This document shows, one piece after another, positions 50,022 to 57,535 of a stretch of DNA of 64,000 bases. The stretch comes from VAYN01 sp963715475. Lineage in GTDB: Bacteria; Actinomycetota; Thermoleophilia; Solirubrobacterales; 70-9. Both the position numbers and the translations under genes were made by a program. The notes under the pieces are model-generated. The model did no database searches, was not told the origin of the DNA, and was given only the letters and a program-made list of their open reading frames with translations. Location of the stretch: the NCBI GenBank assembly GCA_963715475.1, contig OY970241.1, positions 992,001-1,056,000 of the forward strand, written 5' to 3'. The first letter of the stretch is position 1; every line of letters begins with the position of its first letter.

Positions 50022-51476
50022 TTGATCCTCGCGATCGACCAGGGGACGACCGGGACCACCTGCCTCCTCTTCGACGCCGAGGGCGGCGTCCGCGGTCGCG
50101 CCTATTCGGAGTTCCGGCAGTTCTTCCCGCGGCCGGGCTGGGTCGAGCACGACGCGAACGAGATCTGGGAGGTGACGCGGCGTGTCGCCGCCGCGGCCCT
50201 TGCCGACGCCGGGATCGCGGGGCCGGACCTCGAGGCGATCGGGATAAGCAACCAGCGGGAGACCGTCGTCGCCTGGGACCCGCGTACCGGCGAGCCGCTG
50301 CACCGCGCCCTGGTCTGGCAGGACCGCCGCACCGCCGGGCGCTGCGAGGAGCTGAAGGCGGCCGGGCACGAGCCGCTGGTCCGCGGGCGCACCGGCCTCA
50401 CCATCGACCCCTACTTCTCGGCGACCAAGATCGAGTGGCTGCTGGGCAACGTCGAGGGCGCGGCGGCGGCGGTCTTCGGCACGGTCGATTCCTGGCTGCT
50501 GTTCAAGCTCACCGGCCGCCACGCGACCGACTACACCAACGCCTCGCGGACGATGCTCTTCGACATCCGCGAGCTGGCCTGGGACGGGGAGCTCTGCGAC
50601 CTGGTCGGGGTCGACCCGGCGCGGCTGCCGGAGCCGCTGCCCTCGAGTGGCATCTTCGGCACGACGGGGGAGTTCGGCGGCGAGGTGCCGGTGGCCGGGA
50701 TCGCCGGCGACCAGCAGGCGGCGCTGTTCGGCCAGGCCTGCCACCGCCCGGGGATGGCCAAGAACACCTACGGCACCGGCAGCTTCGTCCTCCTCAACAG
50801 CGGCCCCGAGCCGCCGCCGGTCCCCGACGGCCTGCTGGCGACGGTCGCCTGGGGCATCGGCGAGGAGGTCGCCTACGCGCTCGAGGCCTCGATCTTCGTC
50901 ACCGGCGCCGCGGTGCAGTGGCTGCGCGACGGGCTCGGGATCGTCGGCGAGGCGGGGGAGACCGAGGCGCTGGCGGCCTCGCTCGACTCCAACGACGGCG
51001 TCTACTTCGTCCCGGCCCTGACCGGGCTCGGCTCGCCCCACTGGGACCCCTACGCGCGCGGCACGATCGTCGGCCTCACCCGCGGCAGCGGCCGCGCCCA
51101 CCTGGCGCGGGCGGCCCTGGAGGCGATCGCCTACGAGACGGTCGACGCGGTGCGGGCGCAGGAGCGGGCCTGCGGCGAGCGCCTGGAGCTGCTGCGCGCC
51201 GACGGCGGCGCCACCGCCAACCGCTGGCTGATGCAGTTCCAGGCCGACGTGCTGGGGGCGCCGGTCTCGGTCCCGGAGATCGCCGAGACCACCGCCCTCG
51301 GCGCCGCCTACCTGGCCGGGATCGCGACCGGCGCCTGGTCGCTGGAGGAGGTGGGGCGGATGTGGCGCGAGGCCGAGCGCTACGAGCCGCGGATGGAGGC
51401 GGCGCAGCGCCGGCGGCTGCTGGCCGACTGGCGGCGGGCGCTGGAGCGCTCGCGGGCCTGGGAGGGGCTGACGTAA
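50022..51476 (+). CDS. glpK: Glycerol kinase
   Basis: 484 residues from a TTG start, with the ATP-binding loop AIDQGTTGTTCLLFD at the N terminus. The FGGY-family blocks WQDRRTAGRC, GTVDSWLLFKLTG, AGIAGDQQAALFGQ, NTYGTGSF and DGGATANRWLMQFQAD are present. It phosphorylates glycerol to glycerol-3-phosphate, which the acyltransferase encoded next could use for phospholipids. The TAA lies in the left arm of a 19-bp inverted repeat. Confidence 0.96.
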   Translation: MILAIDQGTTGTTCLLFDAEGGVRGRAYSEFRQFFPRPGWVEHDANEIWEVTRRVAAAALADAGIAGPDLEAIGISNQRETVVAWDPRTGEPLHRALVWQDRRTAGRCEELKAAGHEPLVRGRTGLTIDPYFSATKIEWLLGNVEGAAAAVFGTVDSWLLFKLTGRHATDYTNASRTMLFDIRELAWDGELCDLVGVDPARLPEPLPSSGIFGTTGEFGGEVPVAGIAGDQQAALFGQACHRPGMAKNTYGTGSFVLLNSGPEPPPVPDGLLATVAWGIGEEVAYALEASIFVTGAAVQWLRDGLGIVGEAGETEALAASLDSNDGVYFVPALTGLGSPHWDPYARGTIVGLTRGSGRAHLARAALEAIAYETVDAVRAQERACGERLELLRADGGATANRWLMQFQADVLGAPVSVPEIAETTALGAAYLAGIATGAWSLEEVGRMWREAERYEPRMEAAQRRRLLADWRRALERSRAWEGLT

Positions 51477-51622
51477 CCCTCGCGCACGCCTGGCGGCGGC
51501 GGACACGGCGCGGTGCGGCGTCCTCAGTCGGCCGAATAGCGCTGCTATTCGGCCTCCCTGCGCCCTTGCCCCGCTTGGTCCGGCGCTCGCCAGCCGCACA
51601 CGTGGGTTACGTCAGCCCCTCC
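51461..51622 (+). repeat. Structured intergenic element, copy E (glpK-51687 gap, diverged)
   Basis: GGAGGGGCTGACGTAACCC (51461-51479, including the glpK stop) pairs perfectly over 19 bases with 51604-51622. Between the arms are GCGTCCTC, a GGCCGAATAGC/GCTATTCGGCC hairpin and CCCTGCGCCC, matching the inner half of the family seen at 2739, 6380, 54789 and 62747. CTGGCG/CGCCAG forms a further helix. CTTGG and CGGCGC are all that remain of the outer blocks. Confidence 0.65.
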
Positions 51623-51686
51623 TGGGCGTAACCGCGCCGCGCCGGGCGGGTAGGCAGGATCACGGCGCTCACCGCCGTCCCCGCTC

Positions 51687-52403
51687 ATGGCCGAGATGAA
51701 GCCACAGGTCTACAAGGACCCGCGCCCGGCGGAGTACTTCGAGCAGTTCCACGCGGCGGCGCGCCGGGGGGTCGGCTGGACCTACACCTTCGCCCGCATC
51801 GTCCTCACGCTGCCGACGATCCTCCTCTACCGGGTGCGGGCGATCGGGGTCGAGAACGTGCCGGAGGACGGACCGCTGGTGCTCGCTCCCAACCACTTCA
51901 GCCAGATGGACCACTTCTTCGCCGGCGTCTACCTGCGGCGGAAGATCCGCTTCATGGCGAAAAGCCAGCTCTTCGGGCCGCCGGTCCTCACCTATATCTA
52001 CAAGCACGGCGGCGTCTTCCCGGTCCGCCGCGGCCACCACGACGAGGAGGCGATCGAGACCGCCCGCATCCTCGTCGACCAGGGCGAGATGCTGCTCGTC
52101 TACGCCGAGGGCGGCCGCTCGCGCTCGGGCGAGCTGGGCGAGCCGAAACCTGGGATCGGCCGCATCGCCCTGGAAACCGGGGCGCCGATCGTCCCCGTCT
52201 GCATCCACGGCTCCGAGCGGGCAAGGCAGTGGAAGCGGCTGCGCTTCCCCAGGGTCACGGTTCAGTTCGGCGAGCCGCTCCGCTTCCCGCTCGAGGAGGC
52301 GCCGAGCCGCGAGCGGGCGCTCGAGGTCGCGACCGAGGTCTTCGCCCGGGTGCGGGCGATGCACGAGGCGCTCTCGGAGGCGGGCCGGCCGGCCTACTCG
52401 TAG
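51687..52403 (+). CDS. 1-acylglycerol-3-phosphate acyltransferase-like protein (PlsC family)
   Basis: 238 residues. The catalytic NHFSQMDHFF (HX4D) motif, the substrate-binding AEGGRSRSGELG (EGxRSRxG) and the late GAPIVPVCIHGSE block define PlsC-type acyltransferases. One hydrophobic stretch (TFARIVLTLPTILLYRV) may sit in the membrane. It probably makes phosphatidic acid. It follows glpK after the structured element and overlaps the end of the convergent metallo-hydrolase gene by 10 bases. Confidence 0.92.
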   Translation: MAEMKPQVYKDPRPAEYFEQFHAAARRGVGWTYTFARIVLTLPTILLYRVRAIGVENVPEDGPLVLAPNHFSQMDHFFAGVYLRRKIRFMAKSQLFGPPVLTYIYKHGGVFPVRRGHHDEEAIETARILVDQGEMLLVYAEGGRSRSGELGEPKPGIGRIALETGAPIVPVCIHGSERARQWKRLRFPRVTVQFGEPLRFPLEEAPSRERALEVATEVFARVRAMHEALSEAGRPAYS

Positions 52404-53302
52404 CGCCGCTCGAGGCCGGCGTAGAAGTCGGGATCGTGGCCGGGGGTGATGATCGCGTCGGGGAACTGGCGGCGGAAGAGGCGCAGCTCCTGCAGCGAGC
52501 GGCGGAAGTTGTGGGCGTCCTGGGGGCGCGGCGGGTCGGGGTCGGTGCCCTCGAGCTGGGAGAGCATGTAGACGCAGTCGCCGCCGATCACGAAGTCGCG
52601 CTCGGCGAGGCGGCAGACGACCGAGATGTGGCCGGCGCTGTGGCCGGGGGTGAAGGCGAGGCGAACCGAGCCGTCGCCGAAGAGGTCGAAGCTGCGGCCG
52701 AAGCTCGCGTAGGAGTCGGCGCCGGCGCGGTCGAAGTCGATCGAGCGGTACTCGAAGGCGTAGTCGAAGTGGGCGCGGCGGTAGCCGTTGAGGATGCTCC
52801 CGCCCCGGCCGGAGGCGAAGCGCCACTCGGCCTCGCTGACGACGAAGGTCGAGCTGGGGAACTCGGAGATCGCCGAGGCGTGGTCGACGTGCAGGTGGGT
52901 CATCACCACGATCGGGATCTCGCCCGGCTCGAGCCCGCGTTTGCGCAGCTGCGAGGGGACGTCTTCGCCGGACTTCAGCTCCGGCTTGCCGAAGCGGGCG
53001 CCGAGCGCCCCGAAGTTCTGGCCGGGGTCGGTGGCGATCGAGGGGTGCAGGCCGGTGTCGACGAGGATCGCGCCGGCGCTCGGGTGGCGGATCAGGAAGG
53101 CGGGGACGGGGACGACGTGGTCGCCGCCGCCGAGCAGGGCGCGGAGCAGCTTCAGGGTGAGCAGGCGGCCGCCGGGGCTGACCATCAGCTCGCGGGCGAA
53201 GGTGACGTGGCCCGCGACCAGCGGTTCGACCGCGACCGCGGCGCCGGGGGTGCCCCCGGCGAGCGGCTCGTGCAGCGGCTGCGGTTCGACGTGAACGCTC
53301 AT
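52394..53302 (-). CDS. Metallo-beta-lactamase-fold hydrolase (lactonase-like)
   Basis: 302 residues. The zinc motif THLHVDHASAI (HxHxDH) follows ILVDTGLHPSI; later ligands are in TPGHSAGHISV, IGGDCVYM and ITPGHDPDF. The layout matches acyl-homoserine-lactone lactonases and related esterases, but the substrate is open. It converges on the acyltransferase gene with a 10-base overlap and is divergent from the SDR gene at 53351. Confidence 0.9.
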   Translation of the reverse strand: MSVHVEPQPLHEPLAGGTPGAAVAVEPLVAGHVTFARELMVSPGGRLLTLKLLRALLGGGDHVVPVPAFLIRHPSAGAILVDTGLHPSIATDPGQNFGALGARFGKPELKSGEDVPSQLRKRGLEPGEIPIVVMTHLHVDHASAISEFPSSTFVVSEAEWRFASGRGGSILNGYRRAHFDYAFEYRSIDFDRAGADSYASFGRSFDLFGDGSVRLAFTPGHSAGHISVVCRLAERDFVIGGDCVYMLSQLEGTDPDPPRPQDAHNFRRSLQELRLFRRQFPDAIITPGHDPDFYAGLERRYE

Positions 53303-53350
53303 CGCCAGGGGAATCTACGCGGGCAGGGGCGCCGATAGGCTTGGTCGTCG

Positions 53351-54205
53351 ATGGCTGAAAGCGACCGTTCGCGGGTCTTCAGGGAGGGGTTGCTCAAGGG
53401 GCAGGTCTGCGCCGTCTCCGGCGCCGGCAGCGGCCTCGGGCGCGAGACGGCGCTGGAGCTGGCGCGGCTGGGGGCGACCGTGGTCGCCTGCGGGCGCCGC
53501 TCCGAGCCCCTGGCCGAGACGGCGGCGCTGGCGGCCGGGCTGCCGGGGAGCTTCGAGCACGAGGCGCTCGACATCCGCGAGGAGGAGCCGGTCGGACGCT
53601 TCTTCGACGGTCTGCTGGAGCGCCACGGCCGCCTCGACGTGCTCGTCAACAACGCCGGCGGCCAGTTCCTCAGCCCGGCCGAGGCGATCAGCGCGAAGGG
53701 CTTCAAGACCGTGATCGACCTCAACGTGATCGGCACCTGGCTGATGACCCACGCGGCGGCGACCAGGGCGTTCATACCGCAGGGCGAGGGCAAGGTCCTC
53801 AGCGTCACCCTCTCGCCGCACAACGGGATGCCGGGGATGGTCCACTCCGGCGCCGCCCGGGCCGCGGTCGAGAACATGATGCGGACGCTGGCGGTCGAGT
53901 GGGCGCGCTTCGGGATCAAGACCGTCGCCCTCGCCGCCGGCCAGTTCGCGACCGAGACGCTGCTGACCAAGTATCCGCAGGTGGTCGTCGACAACCTCGA
54001 GCGCTCGATCCCGATCGGCCGGGCGGGGCGGCCGGAGGAGATGGCCTGGCTGGTCGCCTACCTCGCCTCGCCGGCCGGCGACTTCTACTCGGGGACGACG
54101 ATCACCATCGACGGCGCCCGCGACAACTGGGCCGGCCCCTGGCCGCCGCAGGCGATCGCCGACGAAAAGGGAGACCCGGTCGCCGAGGAGCGGACACCTC
54201 GCTGA
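53351..54205 (+). CDS. Short-chain dehydrogenase, 2,4-dienoyl-CoA-reductase-like
   Basis: 284 residues. Rossmann motif VSGAGSGLGRETALEL and NNAGGQF are present. The catalytic region reads VHSGAARAAVENMMRTLAVEW, where classical SDRs have YxxxK: Tyr and Lys appear to be Ser and Arg. This matches the 2,4-dienoyl-CoA reductase branch, whose Tyr is also replaced, though that branch normally keeps the Lys. It probably reduces unsaturated acyl-CoA with NADPH. A conserved-loop hairpin follows 6 bases after the stop. Confidence 0.85.
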   Translation: MAESDRSRVFREGLLKGQVCAVSGAGSGLGRETALELARLGATVVACGRRSEPLAETAALAAGLPGSFEHEALDIREEEPVGRFFDGLLERHGRLDVLVNNAGGQFLSPAEAISAKGFKTVIDLNVIGTWLMTHAAATRAFIPQGEGKVLSVTLSPHNGMPGMVHSGAARAAVENMMRTLAVEWARFGIKTVALAAGQFATETLLTKYPQVVVDNLERSIPIGRAGRPEEMAWLVAYLASPAGDFYSGTTITIDGARDNWAGPWPPQAIADEKGDPVAEERTPR

Positions 54206-54210
54206 GCGAG

Positions 54211-54248
54211 TGGTGAGTTGACCTGCCTATAGCGAGGTTAAGTCGCCA
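54211..54248 (+). repeat. 38-base hairpin family with CCTATAGCGAGG loop, copy 2
   Basis: Begins TGGTGAGTTGACCT and ends AGGTTAAGTCGCCA, a 14-bp stem with one mismatch closing the loop GCCTATAGCG. It lies 6 bases after the SDR stop in the same direction. The minus-strand copy at 35220 has the same length and loop but several changed stem bases that mostly keep pairing. Confidence 0.7.
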
Positions 54249-54261
54249 GTCGCACTGCCAG

Positions 54262-54330
54262 AGGCTTGATGCGGGTTATCCACGCACGCGGATGACGCCG
54301 CATACGCGCCTTACCCACATCAAACCTCTA
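54262..54330. terminator. Hairpin between the SDR and nitroreductase-like genes
   Basis: AGAGGCTTGATGCGGGTTA (54260-54278) and TTACCCACATCAAACCTCT (54311-54329) pair along about 19 bases with three mismatches; the right arm runs into the stop codon of the convergent gene. With the hairpin at 54211 it fills the gap between two convergent genes, so a two-way terminator role is plausible. Confidence 0.5.
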
Positions 54331-54780
54331 GCGAGGTTCGAGGACGACGAGCGGGATCTGGCGTCCCTTGCTGCGGGCGGCGTAGTCCTCGTAACCGCGG
54401 TATCCCTCGACCGCCTTCGCCCAGAGGCGCTCACGCTCCTCCGGCTTCGCGACCCGGGCGTGGACGGGGATCCTCTCGCTGCCGACCTGGACCGTGGTGT
54501 CGGGGTTGGCCTTGAGGTTGTGGTACCAGGCCGGGTGCTTGGGATAGCCGCCTTTGGAGGCGACGATCACCAGGTTCTCGCCGTCGCGGACGTAGAGCAG
54601 CGGCGAGGTCCGCTCGATCCCGCTCTTCGCCCCGACGTGGTCGAGCAGCAGCATCCTGCCCCGCACGCCCGGTACCGCGTGCCCGAGCCGCCCACCCGTC
54701 CGCCGGTAGAGGAACGTGTGGACGCCCATGAAGCGGCGCGTGAGGGGCCAGATGTGGTCCCCTATGTCGAGATAGTTCAT
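54328..54780 (-). CDS. Deazaflavin (F420)-dependent nitroreductase family protein
   Basis: 150 residues from the minus-strand ATG at 54780 (MNYLDIGDHIWPLTRRFMG). Family blocks: GVRGRMLLLDHVGAKSGIERTSPLLYV and GGYPKHPAWYHNLKANPDTTVQVG, which line the F420-binding split barrel in Ddn-like proteins. It transfers hydride from reduced F420 to quinone-like or nitro substrates. The start is set by the structured element that abuts it upstream. It lies downstream of the FabG-like gene on the same strand. Confidence 0.9.
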   Translation of the reverse strand: MNYLDIGDHIWPLTRRFMGVHTFLYRRTGGRLGHAVPGVRGRMLLLDHVGAKSGIERTSPLLYVRDGENLVIVASKGGYPKHPAWYHNLKANPDTTVQVGSERIPVHARVAKPEERERLWAKAVEGYRGYEDYAARSKGRQIPLVVLEPR

Positions 54781-54788
54781 AGGGCGGC

Positions 54789-54907
54789 AGAGCGCGAAAA
54801 CCAAGCCTGGCTAGGACGCAGGGAAGCCGGGGAGGGAGCGCACTTGTCAGTGCGTGACCCGACCCGGCTTCCCGAGGACACCGCCAGGCGCCGGTTTGCA
54901 GCGCTCT
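54789..54907 (-). repeat. Structured intergenic element, copy D (between the FabG-like and nitroreductase-like genes)
   Basis: Read on the minus strand: arm AGAGCGC (abutting the FabG-like stop), TGCAAACCGGCG, helix GCCTGG/CCAGGC, GTCCTCGG, helix GGAAGCCGGG/CCCGGCTTCC topped by CGCACT-tgtc-AGTGCG, CCCTGCGTCC, CTTGGTTTTCGC, arm GCGCTCT. All four blocks match copies A and C exactly or nearly, while every helix differs in sequence. It has the same direction as the two flanking minus-strand genes. Confidence 0.82.
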
Positions 54908-55737
54908 CAGGTGTACATGCCTCCGAACATGCCCCCGGTGACGTTGAGGACCTGGCCGTGCATGTAGTTCGCCAGCGGCGAGGAGAGGAAGAGGACCGGG
55001 CCGGAGGCCTCCTCCGGGGTGGCCGGGCGGCCGAAGGGGATGATCGCCGAGGCCATCGCCCGCATCTGCTCGGGGATCCCGAGCTCGATCTTCTCGCCGC
55101 CGGGGGCGGTCATCTCTTCGCCGGCCTCTTTGGCGCCGGTGAGGCGGGTTTCGACGAAGCCGAAGGCGACCGCGTTGACGTTGATCTTGAACTGGCCCCA
55201 CTCCTTGGCCAGCGTTTTCGTCAGGCCGACGACGCCCATCTTCGCGGCCGAGTAGTTGACCTGGCCGGCGTTGCCCATCATCCCCGAGGTGGAGGAGACG
55301 TTGACGATCTTGCGGAAGACCTCCTTGCCTTCGTTGCGCTCGGCCTTGGCCGCCTCGCGCCAGGTCGGGGCGAGCGCCCGCGCGACCCGGAAGGGGACGA
55401 TCGTGTGGATGTCGAGCATCGCCTGGAACTGCTCGTCGCTCATCTTGTGGGCGACGCCGTCCCAGGTGTAGCCGGCGTTGTTGACGACGACGTCGACCGA
55501 GCCGAAGGCGTCGTTGGCGGCCTTGACCAGCTCGTCGGCGGCGCCGGTCTTGGTCAGGTCGCCGGCGAAGACCGCGGTCTCGCCGTCGATCTCGCTCGCG
55601 GTCTGCTCGGCGACGTCGCTGTCGAGGTCGTTGATCAGCACCTTCGCGCCCTCGCTGACGAACAGCTCCGCGGTGGCCCGGCCGATGCCGCGCGCCGACC
55701 CGGTGACGATCGCGGCTTTCCCATCCAGAAGTCCCAT
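54907..55737 (-). CDS. Short-chain dehydrogenase, 3-oxoacyl-ACP/3-hydroxyacyl-CoA type (FabG-like)
   Basis: 276 residues. Rossmann TGSARGIGRATAE, VNNAGYTWDG, and the full catalytic set S-Y-K in VSSTSGMMGNAGQVNYSAAKMG. The end NVTGGMFGGMYT is FabG-like. An insert of about 20 residues (WREAAKAERNEGKEVFRK) lengthens the region before the catalytic serine. It likely oxidises or reduces a 3-hydroxyacyl thioester, fitting the acyl-CoA genes nearby. Confidence 0.92.
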   Translation of the reverse strand: MGLLDGKAAIVTGSARGIGRATAELFVSEGAKVLINDLDSDVAEQTASEIDGETAVFAGDLTKTGAADELVKAANDAFGSVDVVVNNAGYTWDGVAHKMSDEQFQAMLDIHTIVPFRVARALAPTWREAAKAERNEGKEVFRKIVNVSSTSGMMGNAGQVNYSAAKMGVVGLTKTLAKEWGQFKINVNAVAFGFVETRLTGAKEAGEEMTAPGGEKIELGIPEQMRAMASAIIPFGRPATPEEASGPVLFLSSPLANYMHGQVLNVTGGMFGGMYT

Positions 55738-55939
55738 TGCTACGCCTCTCCTTCGATCGATGAAAGTCGGCCGCGGAGGCTATCGGGATCGAGGCGGTCC
55801 TGGTTGACCGGCCAGTCGGTTTCGCGGCGCCGGCCCGAGCCCGGCACCGGCGGGCGGCGCCCCTCCCAAAGCACCGCTCTCGCTTGTGTGGCGGATTCAC
55901 GATGCGACAAGCTGTCCAGTTCGCCAGAATCGGGGGCGG

Positions 55940-56449
55940 ATGACAGTCCTCGTCGCCTATGCCTCCAAGCGCGGCTCCACCGCGGAGATCGCCGAGACCG
56001 TGGCGGCGACCCTGCGCCGGGAGGGGCTGCGGGTGTGCCTCGAGAAGGCCGAGGAGGTCGAGAGCCTGGAGCCCTACGACGCGGTCGTGATCGGCAGCGC
56101 CGTCTACATGAAACGCTGGCGCGGCGACGCCAGGCACTTCGTCAAGAAGCACCGCAAGGCGCTGCGGCAGATGCCGTTCTGGGTCTTCAGCTCCGGCCCG
56201 GTCGGCGACCCCGCCAAGGACGACCCGGAGTGGACCGAGCCGCCGCGGATCGTCGAGAAGGTCGAGGAGCTGGGGACGCGGGGGCACGTCGTCTTCGGCG
56301 GCTGCCTGCCGGCCGAGCCGAAGAGCTTCATGGAGCGGGCGATGGTCGAGGGGACGCCGCGGGAGCACCGCGACCGCCGCGACTGGGCCGAGATCCGCGA
56401 CTGGGCTCAGGGGATCGCCGCCGAGCTGGCCGCCGTTCCCTCGCCCTGA
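55940..56449 (+). CDS. Flavodoxin-domain protein
   Basis: 169 residues from the ATG at 55940. The FMN phosphate loop is YASKRGSTAEIAET and the second loop IGSAVYMKRWRGDARHFV; VFSSGPVGDP forms the third. It resembles the HemG-type (menaquinone-dependent protoporphyrinogen oxidase) family, but without other haem genes nearby a general electron-transfer role is equally likely. About 200 bases separate it from the divergent FabG-like gene. Confidence 0.87.
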   Translation: MTVLVAYASKRGSTAEIAETVAATLRREGLRVCLEKAEEVESLEPYDAVVIGSAVYMKRWRGDARHFVKKHRKALRQMPFWVFSSGPVGDPAKDDPEWTEPPRIVEKVEELGTRGHVVFGGCLPAEPKSFMERAMVEGTPREHRDRRDWAEIRDWAQGIAAELAAVPSP

Positions 56450-56519
56450 GCCGTCCCCGTCCCCGGCGGCCGGGGCGCTGCTCCCGCCCTTAGATCGCGT
56501 TTCTTGTCCAAATTGCGGC

Positions 56520-56550
56520 GAGGACAAATGTTGGTGTCAAGTTTGTCCTC
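56520..56550. promoter_or_regulatory. Inverted repeat GAGGACAAA/TTTGTCCTC before the RTX-like gene
   Basis: A perfect 9-bp inverted repeat (56520-56528 and 56542-56550) lies 9 bases ahead of the ATG; a third half-site TTGTCC is at 56504-56509. The spaced half-sites suggest an operator; a 5'-UTR hairpin just ahead of the start codon is the alternative. Confidence 0.45.
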
Positions 56551-56559
56551 TGTGAGCCG

Positions 56560-57291
56560 ATGCACATCCCTAGCATGGGCTCGATGCTGTCTTCGACCGC
56601 CCGGGGGCTGGCGGTCTGCGCGCTCTTCCTCGTCGCCTTGCTGGCGACGCCGGGCGTCGCTACCCCCGCCAGCACCATCGTCATCTCCGGCGCCGCCTCC
56701 GGCTCGACGCTGACCCTGAGCGTCCGCGGCGGGGCGATCCTCGTCAACGGCCGGCTGGCCCGGCAGAACCTGATCGGCTGCCGCGTCAGCGTCCACCGCC
56801 ACGCCGCCGCCTGCCCCAGCGGCCGCGCCTCGGCGATCGAAGTCGACATGGGCGACTCGGGGGATTTCGTCCGGGTCGAGAAGCGCCTGCCGCTGCCGCT
56901 GATCGTCCACCTCGGCGGCGGCTCGGACAAGTTCATCGGCAACGGCGAGCCCGACACCTGCTACGGCGAAGGCTCGCGCCGCAACCGCTGCGTCGGCGGC
57001 GGCGGCAACGACGTCTGCATCAGCGGCCCCCGCAACAGCGACTGCGTCGGCGGCCCGGGGAACGACTACTGCCGCACCAGCACCGGCAGCGACGGCTGCT
57101 GGGGCGGCCCCGGCGACGACGTCTGCGTGATGGGCCCCGGCGAAGACGGCTGCCACGGCGGCGCGGGCAACGACCGCCTCTACGGCGGCGCCGGCGCCGA
57201 CCAGCTCTACGGCGGCCCCGGCCACGACTACTGCGACGGCGGTCCGGGGCGCGGCAAGTCGCACGGATGCGAGGCCGGTCCCCGGCACTGA
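56560..57291 (+). CDS. Secreted calcium-binding (RTX-like) repeat protein rich in cysteine
   Basis: 243 residues. A signal peptide (ARGLAVCALFLVALLATPGVA) precedes a beta-rich part and then, from about residue 120, repeated GGxGNDxC units such as VGGGGNDVC, VGGPGNDYC, WGGPGDDVC and HGGAGNDRLYGGAGADQLYGG. These are calcium-binding nonapeptide repeats as in RTX proteins, but most carry a Cys in each turn. No type I secretion genes are seen nearby and the signal peptide suggests Sec export. ATGs at 56575 and 56584 are alternative starts. Confidence 0.85.
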   Translation: MHIPSMGSMLSSTARGLAVCALFLVALLATPGVATPASTIVISGAASGSTLTLSVRGGAILVNGRLARQNLIGCRVSVHRHAAACPSGRASAIEVDMGDSGDFVRVEKRLPLPLIVHLGGGSDKFIGNGEPDTCYGEGSRRNRCVGGGGNDVCISGPRNSDCVGGPGNDYCRTSTGSDGCWGGPGDDVCVMGPGEDGCHGGAGNDRLYGGAGADQLYGGPGHDYCDGGPGRGKSHGCEAGPRH

Positions 57292-57302
57292 GTCCCCGCG
57301 GT

Positions 57303-57347
57303 CGAGTCCGTAAAAACCCCTCCTCGAGAGGGGTTTTCGCAGACTCG
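57303..57347. terminator. Intrinsic terminator after the RTX-like gene
   Basis: AAAACCCCTC (57313-57322) and GAGGGGTTTT (57328-57337) form a perfect 10-bp stem with loop CTCGA and T-run; an outer CGAGTC/GACTCG (57303-57308 and 57342-57347) extends it. It is the best-formed intrinsic terminator in the window and works in both directions. Confidence 0.75.
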
Positions 57348-57383
57348 CGCCGGCGAGTTGCTGTGAGCGCCTAACCTCGGCGG

Positions 57384-57533
57384 GTGCCCCTCGCCCTAGG
57401 CCAGCGCCTCTTCCTCCACCAGCTCTTCGGCCACGGCTGGCTCGTCATCGCCGCGATCGTCGTCGTGGCCGTCCTGCTCCGCTTCTGGCCCACGATCGCC
57501 GCCTGGATCGAGCAGCGCTGGTTCCGGCGCTGA
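57384..57533 (+). CDS. Small single-span membrane protein
   Basis: 49 residues from a GTG: PLALGQRLFLHQLFGHGWLVIAAIVVVAVLLRFWPTIAAWIEQRWFRR. One membrane helix is followed by an amphipathic, tryptophan-rich positively charged end. TAACCT, a fair -10, ends 6 bases before the GTG, which would give a leaderless mRNA. It lies after a terminator and its stop is 2 bases from the end of the convergent acyl-CoA dehydrogenase gene. It is too short for sure calling. Confidence 0.5.
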   Translation: MPLALGQRLFLHQLFGHGWLVIAAIVVVAVLLRFWPTIAAWIEQRWFRR

Positions 57534-57535
57534 GC

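Noticed and set aside
51480..51603. Transposon remnant after glpK because of the long inverted repeats
   Set aside because: No transposase fragment or target duplication is seen, and the inner part matches the structured element found at four other sites, so I assign it to that family.
53315..53994. Minus-strand open frames opposite the SDR gene at 53351
   Set aside because: Shadow frames of a clear SDR; no start signal or domain.
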